DNA from: CAZFBR01 sp035353495 [NCBI: uncultured bacterium] | GTDB lineage: Bacteria > DAOPZR01 | DNA: 31,470 nucleotides | Reading direction: 5' to 3' | NCBI GenBank assembly: GCA_964517215.1 | Contig: CAZFBR010000007.1 | Coordinates: 1 to 31,470, forward strand | Shown here: one piece after another, positions 16,525 to 24,422 of the stretch | Numbering within the stretch: position 1 is the first letter of the stretch | How the letters are laid out: every line of letters starts with the position of its first letter | Made by a program: the position numbers and the translations under genes | The notes under the pieces: model-generated | What the model was told of the DNA's origin: nothing | What the model saw: only the letters and a program-made list of their open reading frames with translations | The model's database searches: none

Positions 16525-17474
16525 TCGGGCACCGCCGCGGCCGCTTTGCTCGACGGTGCCGTGGCCCAGGCGCACTCCCGCCATGCCGCGCGCGCCGCCA
16601 ACCGGCCCGCCGCGCGGTCGGCAGCGCGATCAATCGCATGCTGCAGCCAGCCCGCCCAGAACAGCCGGCGCTTTGTCATCCGCTCCGCCGCCGACAGCGC
16701 CGCCGCCCGCGCGCGCTTGTCGCGCGGATCAGCGGTCGCGCGGCGATAGGCCGCATATGCTTCCGGCTGCCGGGCGTGCGCCTGCCGGTCGCCGGTGCGC
16801 ATCCGCACCTCGCGGCGGTAATATTCACCCCAGACGGCGGGGGGACGCTGCCAGCCGAACGCCGCCGGCACCCGCCGGATCCGTGCCGCGCCCAGCGTCA
16901 CACCCAGCCACAGGTCATCGTTAATCGTATCGTCCGGCATGTTCCCCGGCAGCATGGCCCGCCGCACCGCATACAGCGGACCGTTGATAAACGGCACCGG
17001 TTTGGTCGCAAATTCCGTCATCTTCACCGCCAGCCGCCGGTACAATGCGGAGTCGGACGACCGCACCGGCGCCCGCAGGATCCCCGCCGCCGCCGCCGCC
17101 GCCGGGTCATCAGCCAGCACGCGCACCAGCTGCGCCGGCGCCGCCGGGTCCACGATGATATCGGCGTCACAAAACAGCAGCACGTCGCCGCGCGCGCCCG
17201 CCGTCAGCGCGTTCCAGGCACGCCATTTGCCCGCGGCCGGCACGGTAATGATCCGGTCAGCGGCACCGTCGCTGCCGGGCGTGATCCGGCCGGCCGCCGT
17301 CAGGGTTGCCGCAAACACCGCCGCGGTGTCATCAGTGCAGGCATTGGCCGCCAGCAGAATTTCCACCGGGCGGTCGGCCGGCCAGTGGGGCGGCGCCAGC
17401 GCCGTCAGCAGGGCGCGCAGCGTCGCCGGCAAGGCGCGGGCCTCATTATGCGCCGGCAGGCAGACCGACAGCAT
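16521..17474 (-). CDS. Family 2 glycosyltransferase
   Basis: A 317-residue GT2 enzyme. The N-terminus has the nucleotide-sugar fold (LSVCLPAHNEARALPATL), then LLAANACTDD, the metal-binding DAD in LLFCDADIIVDP (103-105) and the acceptor-side NDDLWLGVTLGAA. The C-terminal third is rich in Arg and Ala, with no clear membrane helix. The start at 17474 is only 2 bases after the GT9 stop, so the two are coupled. A much longer open frame upstream of this ATG is a shadow of the GT9 gene. It probably adds a sugar to a lipid-linked or LPS-core acceptor; donor and acceptor are unknown. Confidence 0.85.
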   Translation of the reverse strand: MLSVCLPAHNEARALPATLRALLTALAPPHWPADRPVEILLAANACTDDTAAVFAATLTAAGRITPGSDGAADRIITVPAAGKWRAWNALTAGARGDVLLFCDADIIVDPAAPAQLVRVLADDPAAAAAAGILRAPVRSSDSALYRRLAVKMTEFATKPVPFINGPLYAVRRAMLPGNMPDDTINDDLWLGVTLGAARIRRVPAAFGWQRPPAVWGEYYRREVRMRTGDRQAHARQPEAYAAYRRATADPRDKRARAAALSAAERMTKRRLFWAGWLQHAIDRAADRAAGRLAARAAWRECAWATAPSSKAAAAVPE

Positions 17475-17476
17475 GT

Positions 17477-18574
17477 TCACGCCGCGGCCGTCTGCTGCAG
17501 CAGCGCAGCCAGCGCCGTCAGCACCTTGTCCGGCGTCAGCTGCCGCATGCATTCCTGTTCCGCACAATGATTCCGGCTGCAGGGGGCGCAGGTGACCGAC
17601 CCGCGCAGCACCAGGGCATCGTTCCGGCGCGGGCCGGTGATTTCCGGGAGCGAGGCGCCGAACAGTCCCAGCGTCGGCACCGCCAATGCCTGCGCCAAAT
17701 GCAGCGGTCCGCTGTCGGTGGTAATCGCCGCGCGCGCGCCGCCCAGCAGCGCTGCGCTTTCCCGCAGGCGCAGCCGGTTGACCGCCGATATCAGTCCGCC
17801 GTCCGCCGCCACCCGCGCCAGTTTTTCCGGCGCGGTCCCGACCAGAATCAGCGGCCAGCCCCAGCGTTCGCGCACCGCCCGGGCCAGTACCGACCATTCC
17901 GCCGCCGTGCCCCACCAGCGCGAGCGGCGGCTGCCAAACGGGTGCAGGCAGAGATACGGCCCGCGCACCCCGGCCGCGGCGAGAAACTGCCGGGTCGCCG
18001 ACCGTTCCTCGTCGGTAATCGCCATTTCCATCTGTTCATCATCGCTGGTGATGCCCAGCGCCGCGAGATTGCGGATCTTTTCCGTCAGGCCGTGCAGGCC
18101 GGCCTGACGCGTCGGGACCGGCACCGTCAGCAAAAACGCCAGCTTGCTTTCCGCCCAGCCGTAGCGGTGCGGGATGCCACTGCTATACATCAGCGGCACA
18201 ATGTCAGGGTCATTGGCATGCAGGATGACCGCCAGGTCAAATTGCTGCCGCAGCCGACGCAGCATGCCGGGCAGATGCCACAGGTAGCGCACGGTGACCT
18301 TGCCCGGATGTATGATCAGTTCGTCCAGATGGGGATTGTGCCGCAACACCTGCTCCGCCGCCGGACTGACCATGGCGGCAATATGCGCCTGCGGCCAGCG
18401 CCGGCGGATCTGCCGGATCGCCGGCGTCGACAGCAGTGTGTCACCGATGGCGGTGGTGGTGACCACCAGAATACGCTTGATCCGTTCCGGGTGGAAGGTC
18501 TGGCAGCGCGCGTCGAACCGGTGCGCCACACGAAACACGCCCTGAACTACCGCCAGCAACACCGGATTCGGCAT
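17477..18574 (-). CDS. Family 9 glycosyltransferase (LPS heptosyltransferase-like)
   Basis: A 365-residue GT9 enzyme resembling ADP-heptose:LPS heptosyltransferases. Visible signatures are ILVVTTTAIGDTLLSTPAIR (about 35-54) in the N-terminal Rossmann half, CLHPFGSRRSRWW in the middle and AAITTDSGPLHLAQAL plus GLFG in the C-terminal donor-binding half. Near the end a Cys-rich stretch (VTCAPCSRNHCAEQECM) matches the common CxPC...C...CM pattern of the family. It supports an LPS-bearing Gram-negative host. It lies 30 bases after a small unknown gene and 2 before a GT2 gene. Which sugar it transfers cannot be read from sequence. Confidence 0.9.
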   Translation of the reverse strand: MPNPVLLAVVQGVFRVAHRFDARCQTFHPERIKRILVVTTTAIGDTLLSTPAIRQIRRRWPQAHIAAMVSPAAEQVLRHNPHLDELIIHPGKVTVRYLWHLPGMLRRLRQQFDLAVILHANDPDIVPLMYSSGIPHRYGWAESKLAFLLTVPVPTRQAGLHGLTEKIRNLAALGITSDDEQMEMAITDEERSATRQFLAAAGVRGPYLCLHPFGSRRSRWWGTAAEWSVLARAVRERWGWPLILVGTAPEKLARVAADGGLISAVNRLRLRESAALLGGARAAITTDSGPLHLAQALAVPTLGLFGASLPEITGPRRNDALVLRGSVTCAPCSRNHCAEQECMRQLTPDKVLTALAALLQQTAAA

Positions 18575-18604
18575 ACCTTGTCACCCTGATACTGCGCGTT
18601 GTCG

Positions 18605-18805
18605 TTATGCCGAAATGTCGACCTGCTCGCCCAATCCCAGATTCAGCCTGCTCGGCAGGGCCTGGTCGGCAATTGCCGAATTGCCCGCCGGATTCGGATT
18701 CGGCGTCGCCTGCTCCAGCGAAGCCGAGCCTGATTTACTCTGGTACTGCGCCATATTGCCGACGAACGTCTGTTGCGGTGCGATTACTCCCAGTTTGCCC
18801 AGCAT
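18605..18805 (-). CDS. Small protein of unknown function
   Basis: A predicted 66-residue protein, rich in Gln, Ser, Asn and Pro, with no membrane segment, signal peptide or cysteine. The N-terminus is MLGKLGVIAPQQTF and the C-terminus LNLGLGEQVDISA. I do not recognise a family. I chose ATG 18805 because a GGGGG tract sits six bases upstream; in-frame ATGs at 18811 and 18838 would be too close to it or would overlap the cyclase-like gene. It lies 19 bases after that gene and 30 before the GT9 gene. Low complexity suggests a disordered or secreted/structural peptide, but a spurious frame is not excluded. Confidence 0.55.
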   Translation of the reverse strand: MLGKLGVIAPQQTFVGNMAQYQSKSGSASLEQATPNPNPAGNSAIADQALPSRLNLGLGEQVDISA

Positions 18806-18824
18806 GTCCATCCCCCTTGCCGCG

Positions 18825-19808
18825 TCATTTGCCGCCACTGCCCAGCAGCGAGCGGAAAAAAGCCATCATCTTCTCCCAGAAACCGGCCGGCGCCGCCGGC
18901 ACGTCCGCATCCGGCCGCACATGGCGGATGCGCTGGTTGGTGCCGACGCTGTCCACCCCGAACAGGTCGGGCCGGAACTGCACCTCAATCCGGTAGGCAC
19001 CCGCCTCATTGCGCTTTACCGACACGACATTCGCCTCCAGCGACTGATTGCGCCCGCCGCCGACACCCAGCACTTCCAGATATTTTCGATTGCTCTCGTT
19101 CCGGTTGGCAAAATAGACAAAAATGCGGTCGCCGGCCTTGAGCTCGGCCACCGGTTTGCCCTTGATCGGATCGATCACCAGCCGCACCTCGAGCTTGACC
19201 GCCTGCGACTCCGCCGTGTCGAGCGAGTGCTTGTATTTGTACACCCTGACCGGAAAATTGCCGGGATATTCTGCGAAATCATCCTGATTCTCCGCCTTGG
19301 CGTACACCACATCGGAAATCAGCAACTGCCCCGGCTTGCCCAATTTCTGCAAATGGCCGGCAATGTCGATGGCCGTGGAGAAAATTTTGTTGTCGCGGTT
19401 CTTGTCGTCAACCAGCACCTTGCCCGCATTCAGTCCAAGGCGCAACACCAGCGGCTTGCCCAGGCAGTTCCGCGCCCGGTTAAATTCCGGCAGGCCGTCG
19501 AGGATCTCAATGGCCGCATTGATTCCCGCCTGCTCAGAGGCAAACTCCGCCATGATCCCGTCGCCCGAGGTGGAAATCACCTTGCCGCTGCAGTTGGCGG
19601 TCACCCGCGCCACAAACGAATGGTATTCACCAAAGGTATAGAGCAGGTCGGCCTCGGCAACCCCCATTTTCAATTTGGTTGATTCGACCACATCGACAGA
19701 CAGGTAGGCATAGTGGCGCGTAAAGCGTTCCTGCATGGTCTTTTCCAGTTCGACCTGCTGGCGCACGCACTCATCCAGAGACAATTCGCGCTTGTCGTCC
19801 GTGACCAT
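18825..19808 (-). CDS. Class III adenylate/guanylate cyclase-like protein, probably catalytically altered
   Basis: A 327-residue soluble protein. Residues about 33-185 form a class III nucleotidyl cyclase homology domain: YAYLSVDVVEST contains the first metal Asp (D39), ISTSGDGIMAEF the second (D83), and LRLGLNAGKVLVDD the following strand. In active cyclases the next segment reads NxxxR (transition-state Asn and Arg); here it is AIDIAGHLQK, giving D148 and H152. Activity is therefore doubtful, or the substrate differs. The C-terminal part (about 200-310) is beta-rich and unassigned, ending in a short hydrophobic helix WEKMMAFFRSLLG. Its ATG (19808) follows GGGGGATGACAT and a strong promoter 27 bases upstream. 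It is the first gene of the run that leads to the partner-switching and chemotaxis genes. Confidence 0.8.
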   Translation of the reverse strand: MVTDDKRELSLDECVRQQVELEKTMQERFTRHYAYLSVDVVESTKLKMGVAEADLLYTFGEYHSFVARVTANCSGKVISTSGDGIMAEFASEQAGINAAIEILDGLPEFNRARNCLGKPLVLRLGLNAGKVLVDDKNRDNKIFSTAIDIAGHLQKLGKPGQLLISDVVYAKAENQDDFAEYPGNFPVRVYKYKHSLDTAESQAVKLEVRLVIDPIKGKPVAELKAGDRIFVYFANRNESNRKYLEVLGVGGGRNQSLEANVVSVKRNEAGAYRIEVQFRPDLFGVDSVGTNQRIRHVRPDADVPAAPAGFWEKMMAFFRSLLGSGGK

Positions 19809-19834
19809 ATGTCATCCCCCGCTGATACAAATGT

Positions 19835-19863
19835 AGTATACACCTGCCGCCGAAACCTGTCAA
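19835..19863 (-). promoter_or_regulatory. Near-consensus sigma70-type promoter
   Basis: On the minus strand TTGACA (19858-19863) and TATACT (19835-19840) are separated by exactly 17 bases; only one of twelve positions deviates from consensus. Transcription would start near 19828, leaving a leader of about 20 bases before the ATG at 19808. It lies in the 75-base gap after the GT2 gene, the clearest break in the whole minus-strand run. An imperfect inverted repeat, ATAC-N7-GTAT (19825-19839), overlaps the -10 box and start point and could be an operator. No terminator with a T-run is evident for the upstream genes. Confidence 0.8.
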
Positions 19864-19883
19864 TCGCATTTCACCGGAACGGG

Positions 19884-20828
19884 TTATGCCGGAAAATGGC
19901 CATCAACCGCCGCCCGCTGCGCGCGGGACACCGGCTGCCGGGTGGCGAGCGCCGGACCGCAGCCGGCCACCCCCGCATACCAGCCGCGCAGCCATGCTTC
20001 CAGTTCACCGCTGCGCCAGGCGAGACCGCACGACCGCGCCAGCCAGCGCAGCAGTTTGCCCGCCGCGACCGGCCAGGAGAAATTGCGCAGGATATACCAC
20101 ACCGTGTTGCGCGTCACCATAAAGACAAAGCGGGCGTCACTGCGCACCCGCGGCGACCGCCGGTGGACTGCCGTCCAGCGCGGCACATACCGCACCTCAT
20201 GTCCGGCCGCAATCAGGCGCGTGCACAAATCGCGCTCCTCGACATACACCTGATACGGTTCCCAGAACCCGCCGACCGCCAGCACGGCATCTCTGCGGAA
20301 CGCGGCGCCGCAGGTCATCAGGGCGGGCGACCGGTAGCCGTGCTCTTCGTCGCCACGGCGCAGCCAGACGAACCACGGTTCCTCGCTGCCGTCTGCCAGC
20401 AGCACGCGCAGACCGACCGCCGCCACCTGCGCATGCGCAGAAAAGTAACCGGCAATGTCCGGCAACAACCCCGCGGCAATGCCCGAATCATCATCCAGCG
20501 TCACCACCACCGGCGCCTGCGCGGCCGCTATACCCTGGTTGCGCCCGCCCGTCCCGCGATTCTCCACATTGGCGATCAGCCGCACCCGCGGAAATTCGCT
20601 GCGCACCATGTCCGCACTGCCGTCCGTCGAGGCATTGTCCACCACAATGATTTCCAGCCAGTCCGGCGCATTGCGATACCGTGCCAGGGTTTCGCGCAGG
20701 TCAGCGCAGCGGTTGTGTGACAGAATAACCACCGTGATGGATTTTGCCGTACCGCCCGTCGCGCAATCTGCCATACCGCCTGCCGCAGCGGATGCGTTCG
20801 CGGCAACGGACGCCGGATCAGTTATCAT
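19884..20828 (-). CDS. Family 2 glycosyltransferase (rhamnosyltransferase-like)
   Basis: A 314-residue GT2 enzyme. ITVVILSHNRCADL (31-44) opens the fold, followed by IVVDNASTDGS, NRGTGGRNQGI and the metal-binding DDD (112-114) in VTLDDDSG. The acceptor-side motif YVEERDLCTRLIAAGHEV is typical of dTDP-rhamnose- or GlcNAc-type transferases of this group. The first 29 residues are Ala-rich and may not be translated: an internal ATG at 20774 is an alternative start. It overlaps the end of the O-antigen ligase-like gene by 11 bases, which suggests it acts on the same glycan. Confidence 0.85.
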   Translation of the reverse strand: MITDPASVAANASAAAGGMADCATGGTAKSITVVILSHNRCADLRETLARYRNAPDWLEIIVVDNASTDGSADMVRSEFPRVRLIANVENRGTGGRNQGIAAAQAPVVVTLDDDSGIAAGLLPDIAGYFSAHAQVAAVGLRVLLADGSEEPWFVWLRRGDEEHGYRSPALMTCGAAFRRDAVLAVGGFWEPYQVYVEERDLCTRLIAAGHEVRYVPRWTAVHRRSPRVRSDARFVFMVTRNTVWYILRNFSWPVAAGKLLRWLARSCGLAWRSGELEAWLRGWYAGVAGCGPALATRQPVSRAQRAAVDGHFPA

Positions 20829-23016
20829 TGAACCCTTCGCGCGGCAACGTCGGGATATGGAACATCATGCGAATCACCTGCGCATGCCGCGTCACCATGT
20901 TGTCGCGCGCCCGCTGCGCCGCCCGCTGCAGCTGCGCCGCCTGCGCGCCGTCGCCCAGCGCCGCGTGCGCCGCCGCCAGCGCCGCGCAAATGATGGCGGT
21001 GTCCTCCGGCCGTTTGCCGCCCACCGCCAGCGCCGGCGTCAGCTCGTCAATGATTTCCCGCCAGCGCTGCCGCGCCTGCAGGAACTCCGCATAGTACCGG
21101 TAGGTCGGCGACGACCGCACATCTTTGCGCAGCGCCAACCGAAAAGCTTCCTGCGCCGCCGCCGGCCAGCTGTCCGACCAGTTGCGCGCGCAGTTCAGCA
21201 GGCTGCCCTCCGGCCGGTCCCGCCAGTCCGACAGCTGTTCCGACGGCGAACACGGCACCAGCGGCACCTGCGGAAACTCCACCCCGCCGATGATCATCTG
21301 CTGCGGATCATCGAATGGCGCCCTCCGTGACAGGTAATTCATCGCGCAGGTGTCACCACGCAGCAATTGAAACTGATACCTCATGTACGGGTCGTGCAGG
21401 TCGGTAATATGCCGCCAGTCATCAAAATCCGGCTTATTCCCAAAACCGCGCCACTTGGCCAGCATCGCATAGTAGCGGTACACGGGATGGGTTCCATCCC
21501 TGCTGACCGCGCGGCTGAATTTCTGCGCTGCCAGCCGCCATTGACCGGTCGCGGCCAGCCGCACGCCTGTCGCGTATGCCGTGTAAGCGGCCAGCGGGAC
21601 AATCCCCACGACAACAATCAACACTACCCCGGCGATACACAACAGGATTCGGCGCAGCCTGCAAACGACCAGCGCCAGCCCGAAAATGGCGCCGCTTATC
21701 CAAACATTCGCGGCGAAGTGCAGCCCTGCAATACACAACAACACGCCGAGGCCAGAAACCGTCAGCAGCGGCAGCGATTGTTCTGCACGCCGCAGAAACA
21801 CCAGGAAAAATACATACGCTGTAAGCGGAATCCACAGCAGGTAATCGAACTGGTTGGCCAGCAGCACCACGAGCATCTGTGCCGCACGTATCGCCCCGTC
21901 ATCCGCCGCTCTCCATGCGCCGCTCCGCCATACACCGCTGAGGATAAAACAGACGCCCAGTTCCAGCAATGGTACTCCGCCCCCCACCAGCCACTCACTG
22001 AAAACATTGTGTGAGTGCAGTTGCCATTTATCCAGCGAGGCAACCATCGGGTAGAGAAATCCCATTTGTCCGGGCCCGAATCCCCACCAGAGGTAATCCG
22101 GAGTACCGTCGCAAATCTCCTCACCCTCATCAATCATGACCAGGGTAATTGCCGCACGCCACAAATCCGCACGTTCAGCATTGCTCGGATGCTGTGGATC
22201 AATGAACGCGTGAAGCCGCGCGCGGCTGGCGGGAATGGCAAGCAGCACCAGCAGGCCGACCGTCAGCACTGCCAGCAATTTCACCCGCTGCCCGCGAAAC
22301 GCCAGAAACCACCATACCGTAAAACCAGCCAAGGTGGTCAACCATGCATTGCGCGAAAACGTCAACAACAGCCCCGTCAGCAGCAGGGGCAGCACCAACA
22401 ATCCATACCGGCGGTCGCGTGCATCTGTGATGGATGCTGCTACTGCCGGAAAGCATGCTGCCAGCAGGACTCCCAGCACGTTCGAATTGCCCGGCAAACC
22501 GGTAAGATTGATTCCCAGGCCGTTCCACCCGAACGCGAACACATTACGCAGCAATTCCGGCACCGCAGTCACAACCAGTATCCCCGCCAGCATCAGCCAT
22601 CCCAGCTGCACATACCGGGCGGAAAACACGGAAAGTGTTGCCGTTGCTGCCAGTGCCGCAGTCAGCCACGTGCTCCATTCCTGTCCGGAAAGATAGCTGT
22701 TGGTTGCCTGCACCACAGACGTACTCAGGCCACCCCAAAGAAACATGAGCAGCAGAATAATGGCCTGCGCGTTTGAGAGTCGAAAACCGCATGAAACTGC
22801 AACCATAATTGCGGCAGCAATGACCATCATTCGCGCGGTCAGTTGGACAGGGTGCGCCAGGCCGCCCTGGCCGGAGAACAACCAGAGCGCGATTGCCGCA
22901 AGCAGCAATCCTATCGCCGCCCGGCGGGCAAGCTGTTTCGCCGGCGATGTGCCTTCAGAACAACAAACCGGCATCCCGCTTGCGCGGGAATGGCTTCCTG
23001 CGGGCGCGCTGTCCAT
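20818..23016 (-). CDS. O-antigen ligase/polymerase (Wzy_C/WaaL-type) membrane protein with C-terminal helical tail
   Basis: A 732-residue polytopic membrane protein. About ten or more hydrophobic segments lie between residues 33 and 485. Motifs of the Wzy_C superfamily are present: GLPGNSNVLGVLL (173-185), LLTFSRNAWL (217-226) and, in the large loop, WQLHSHNVFSEWLVGGGVPLL (the HN and GxP are typical). Such proteins ligate or polymerise lipid-linked glycans at the periplasmic face. The tail (about 485-732) is soluble and helical, with TPR-like units (GQWRLAAQKFSRAV; AAAHAALGDGAQAAQLQRAA). The ATG at 23016 shares one base with the radical SAM stop (TGATG). Its first 25 codons carry a REP-like palindrome, so a slightly later start cannot be ruled out. 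Ligase versus polymerase is undecided. Confidence 0.85.
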   Translation of the reverse strand: MDSAPAGSHSRASGMPVCCSEGTSPAKQLARRAAIGLLLAAIALWLFSGQGGLAHPVQLTARMMVIAAAIMVAVSCGFRLSNAQAIILLLMFLWGGLSTSVVQATNSYLSGQEWSTWLTAALAATATLSVFSARYVQLGWLMLAGILVVTAVPELLRNVFAFGWNGLGINLTGLPGNSNVLGVLLAACFPAVAASITDARDRRYGLLVLPLLLTGLLLTFSRNAWLTTLAGFTVWWFLAFRGQRVKLLAVLTVGLLVLLAIPASRARLHAFIDPQHPSNAERADLWRAAITLVMIDEGEEICDGTPDYLWWGFGPGQMGFLYPMVASLDKWQLHSHNVFSEWLVGGGVPLLELGVCFILSGVWRSGAWRAADDGAIRAAQMLVVLLANQFDYLLWIPLTAYVFFLVFLRRAEQSLPLLTVSGLGVLLCIAGLHFAANVWISGAIFGLALVVCRLRRILLCIAGVVLIVVVGIVPLAAYTAYATGVRLAATGQWRLAAQKFSRAVSRDGTHPVYRYYAMLAKWRGFGNKPDFDDWRHITDLHDPYMRYQFQLLRGDTCAMNYLSRRAPFDDPQQMIIGGVEFPQVPLVPCSPSEQLSDWRDRPEGSLLNCARNWSDSWPAAAQEAFRLALRKDVRSSPTYRYYAEFLQARQRWREIIDELTPALAVGGKRPEDTAIICAALAAAHAALGDGAQAAQLQRAAQRARDNMVTRHAQVIRMMFHIPTLPREGFNDN
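22972..22992. repeat. REP-like palindrome inside the start of the ligase-like gene
   Basis: CATCCCGC and GCGGGAATG form arms around TTGC, i.e. CATTCCCGCGCAAGCGGGATG on the coding strand read as two pieces. This is close to a palindromic dispersed repeat widespread in bacterial genomes, which when in frame encodes HSRxSGxP; here it encodes HSRASGMP at residues 9-16. It is the only copy I see in the window. It may have been inserted into, or have extended, the N-terminus of the gene. Confidence 0.5.
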
Positions 23017-24422
23017 CAGTCGGGCAGGAGCAGCCGCTTGAGCGTGGCGCAGCCGAATTTCACATAGTTGGAAAATTGCGCCGGGCCGGCATGCCGCAGG
23101 GTCCGGACGATATACCGCGGCCGCAGGTAGAAGCGCAGCAGCGCGCGGCGGCGCAGCTGTTCCACCCGCGCCGCCGACAGATGCCGGGTGCGGATGGCCG
23201 GATGAGCATGGTCGTATTTCCCGTCCGCGCCCGGCTGCCACAGCTGCTCGCGCTGCACAATGTCGAGCAGGTCCGTCCCCGGGAACGGCACCGCGATGTG
23301 GAATTCCGCAAAGTCGCTGTCGAGCTCGCGCGCGAAGGCCGCTGTTGCGGCAATACTGGCCTCGTCGTCCCACGGCAGGCCGACCATGTAGAAGCAAAAG
23401 GTCTTGATCCCGATCCGCCGGCAGAGCTGCACCGCCGCACGCGCCTGCGCCAGCGTCGTTCCCTTGCGGATCTGCTGCAGGCCCGCCTCGGTGCCCGCTT
23501 CAATGCCGAGCGAGACGAGCCAGCACCCCGCCTTCTTCATCATATTCAGCCGCGCCTCATCGAGCGTGTCGACGCGGCTGTTGCATACCCAGGCGATATC
23601 GAGTCCCGACCCGGCGATGGCCGAGCAGACCGCCATCACCCACGGCTTGTTGATGGTGAAGGTGTCCGCACGGAAAAAGAAGTTGCGGATGCCGTGCTGT
23701 TCAACACATTCGCGCAGTTCCGCCACGATATTTTCCGGGCTGCGCAGGCGCAATTGTCTGCCCGAAACCGGCGCGGCGAGGCAGTAGATGCAATTCGACG
23801 GACAGCCGCGGTTGGTCTGGATGGTGGTCTGCCGCTCGCCCGTGTCCGGGCGGCGGTAGAGATCGTTGTCCAAGAGGTCGCGCGCGGGAAAGGGCAGGGC
23901 ATTGAGATCGGCAATGAAGCCGCGCATGGGATTGACCCGCACCGCGCCGTTCTCGCGCCAGGCAATGCCCGCGATTTCCGGCAGCGGCATGCCCGTAATG
24001 ATGTCCGCAAAGGATTCCTCATACTCGCCGACAATGGCAATGTCCAGCGCCGGATTGTCCGCCAACACCTTTGCCGCCTCGGTCAGGAAATGCGCGCCCT
24101 TGGCAATGGTCAGCGCCACCCCCGCCGCCTTCGCGCGCGCCACCGCGTCCATGTCGCCCGCCAGCGTTGGCGTGGTCACGCTCACCACCAGCACCGACGG
24201 CTTGATGTCGGCAAGGTCGCGCGCATATGCATCCCAATCCGCACCGGCGGCTGGATAATCGCGAATAGTCGCGATCGCGCCCTTTTCCCGCGCCACCGCG
24301 GCGAGATAGGCCAGGTCGAGGGGCGGGCGCACCGCCGTCGCCGACAGCCCCTCCACCGGAACCTGACAGCGGTCCTCGCGGATATACAGCCCCGACGGGG
24401 GATTGATCAGCAGGACGCGCAT
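23016..24422 (-). CDS. Radical SAM enzyme with N-terminal B12-binding-like domain
   Basis: A 468-residue member of the cobalamin-binding-type radical SAM group. Residues 1-165 form a Rossmann-like B12-binding region (LLINPPSGLYIRED; PPLDLAYLAAVA; VGEYEESFADI) without an evident DxHxxG, so cobalamin binding is uncertain. The radical SAM core holds the iron-sulfur cluster cysteines C207-x3-C211-x2-C214 in NRGCPSNCIYCLAAP, then IRNFFFRADTF and WLVSLGIEAGTEAG. It begins inside the last 16 bases of acpS and runs into the O-antigen ligase-like gene with a one-base overlap. Related enzymes modify lipids, hopanoids or cofactors; the neighbours suggest an envelope lipid or glycan, but the substrate is unknown. 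Confidence 0.88.
   Translation of the reverse strand: MRVLLINPPSGLYIREDRCQVPVEGLSATAVRPPLDLAYLAAVAREKGAIATIRDYPAAGADWDAYARDLADIKPSVLVVSVTTPTLAGDMDAVARAKAAGVALTIAKGAHFLTEAAKVLADNPALDIAIVGEYEESFADIITGMPLPEIAGIAWRENGAVRVNPMRGFIADLNALPFPARDLLDNDLYRRPDTGERQTTIQTNRGCPSNCIYCLAAPVSGRQLRLRSPENIVAELRECVEQHGIRNFFFRADTFTINKPWVMAVCSAIAGSGLDIAWVCNSRVDTLDEARLNMMKKAGCWLVSLGIEAGTEAGLQQIRKGTTLAQARAAVQLCRRIGIKTFCFYMVGLPWDDEASIAATAAFARELDSDFAEFHIAVPFPGTDLLDIVQREQLWQPGADGKYDHAHPAIRTRHLSAARVEQLRRRALLRFYLRPRYIVRTLRHAGPAQFSNYVKFGCATLKRLLLPD

Noticed and set aside
16521-17915. A 464-codon version of the GT2 gene
   Set aside because: The first 147 codons overlap the GT9 gene in another frame and are Gly/Ala/Arg-rich; the GT2 fold begins at the ATG at 17474.
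20818-23397. An 859-codon version of the O-antigen ligase-like gene
   Set aside because: The first 127 codons overlap the radical SAM gene out of frame; the ATG at 23016 overlaps that gene's stop and is the natural start.
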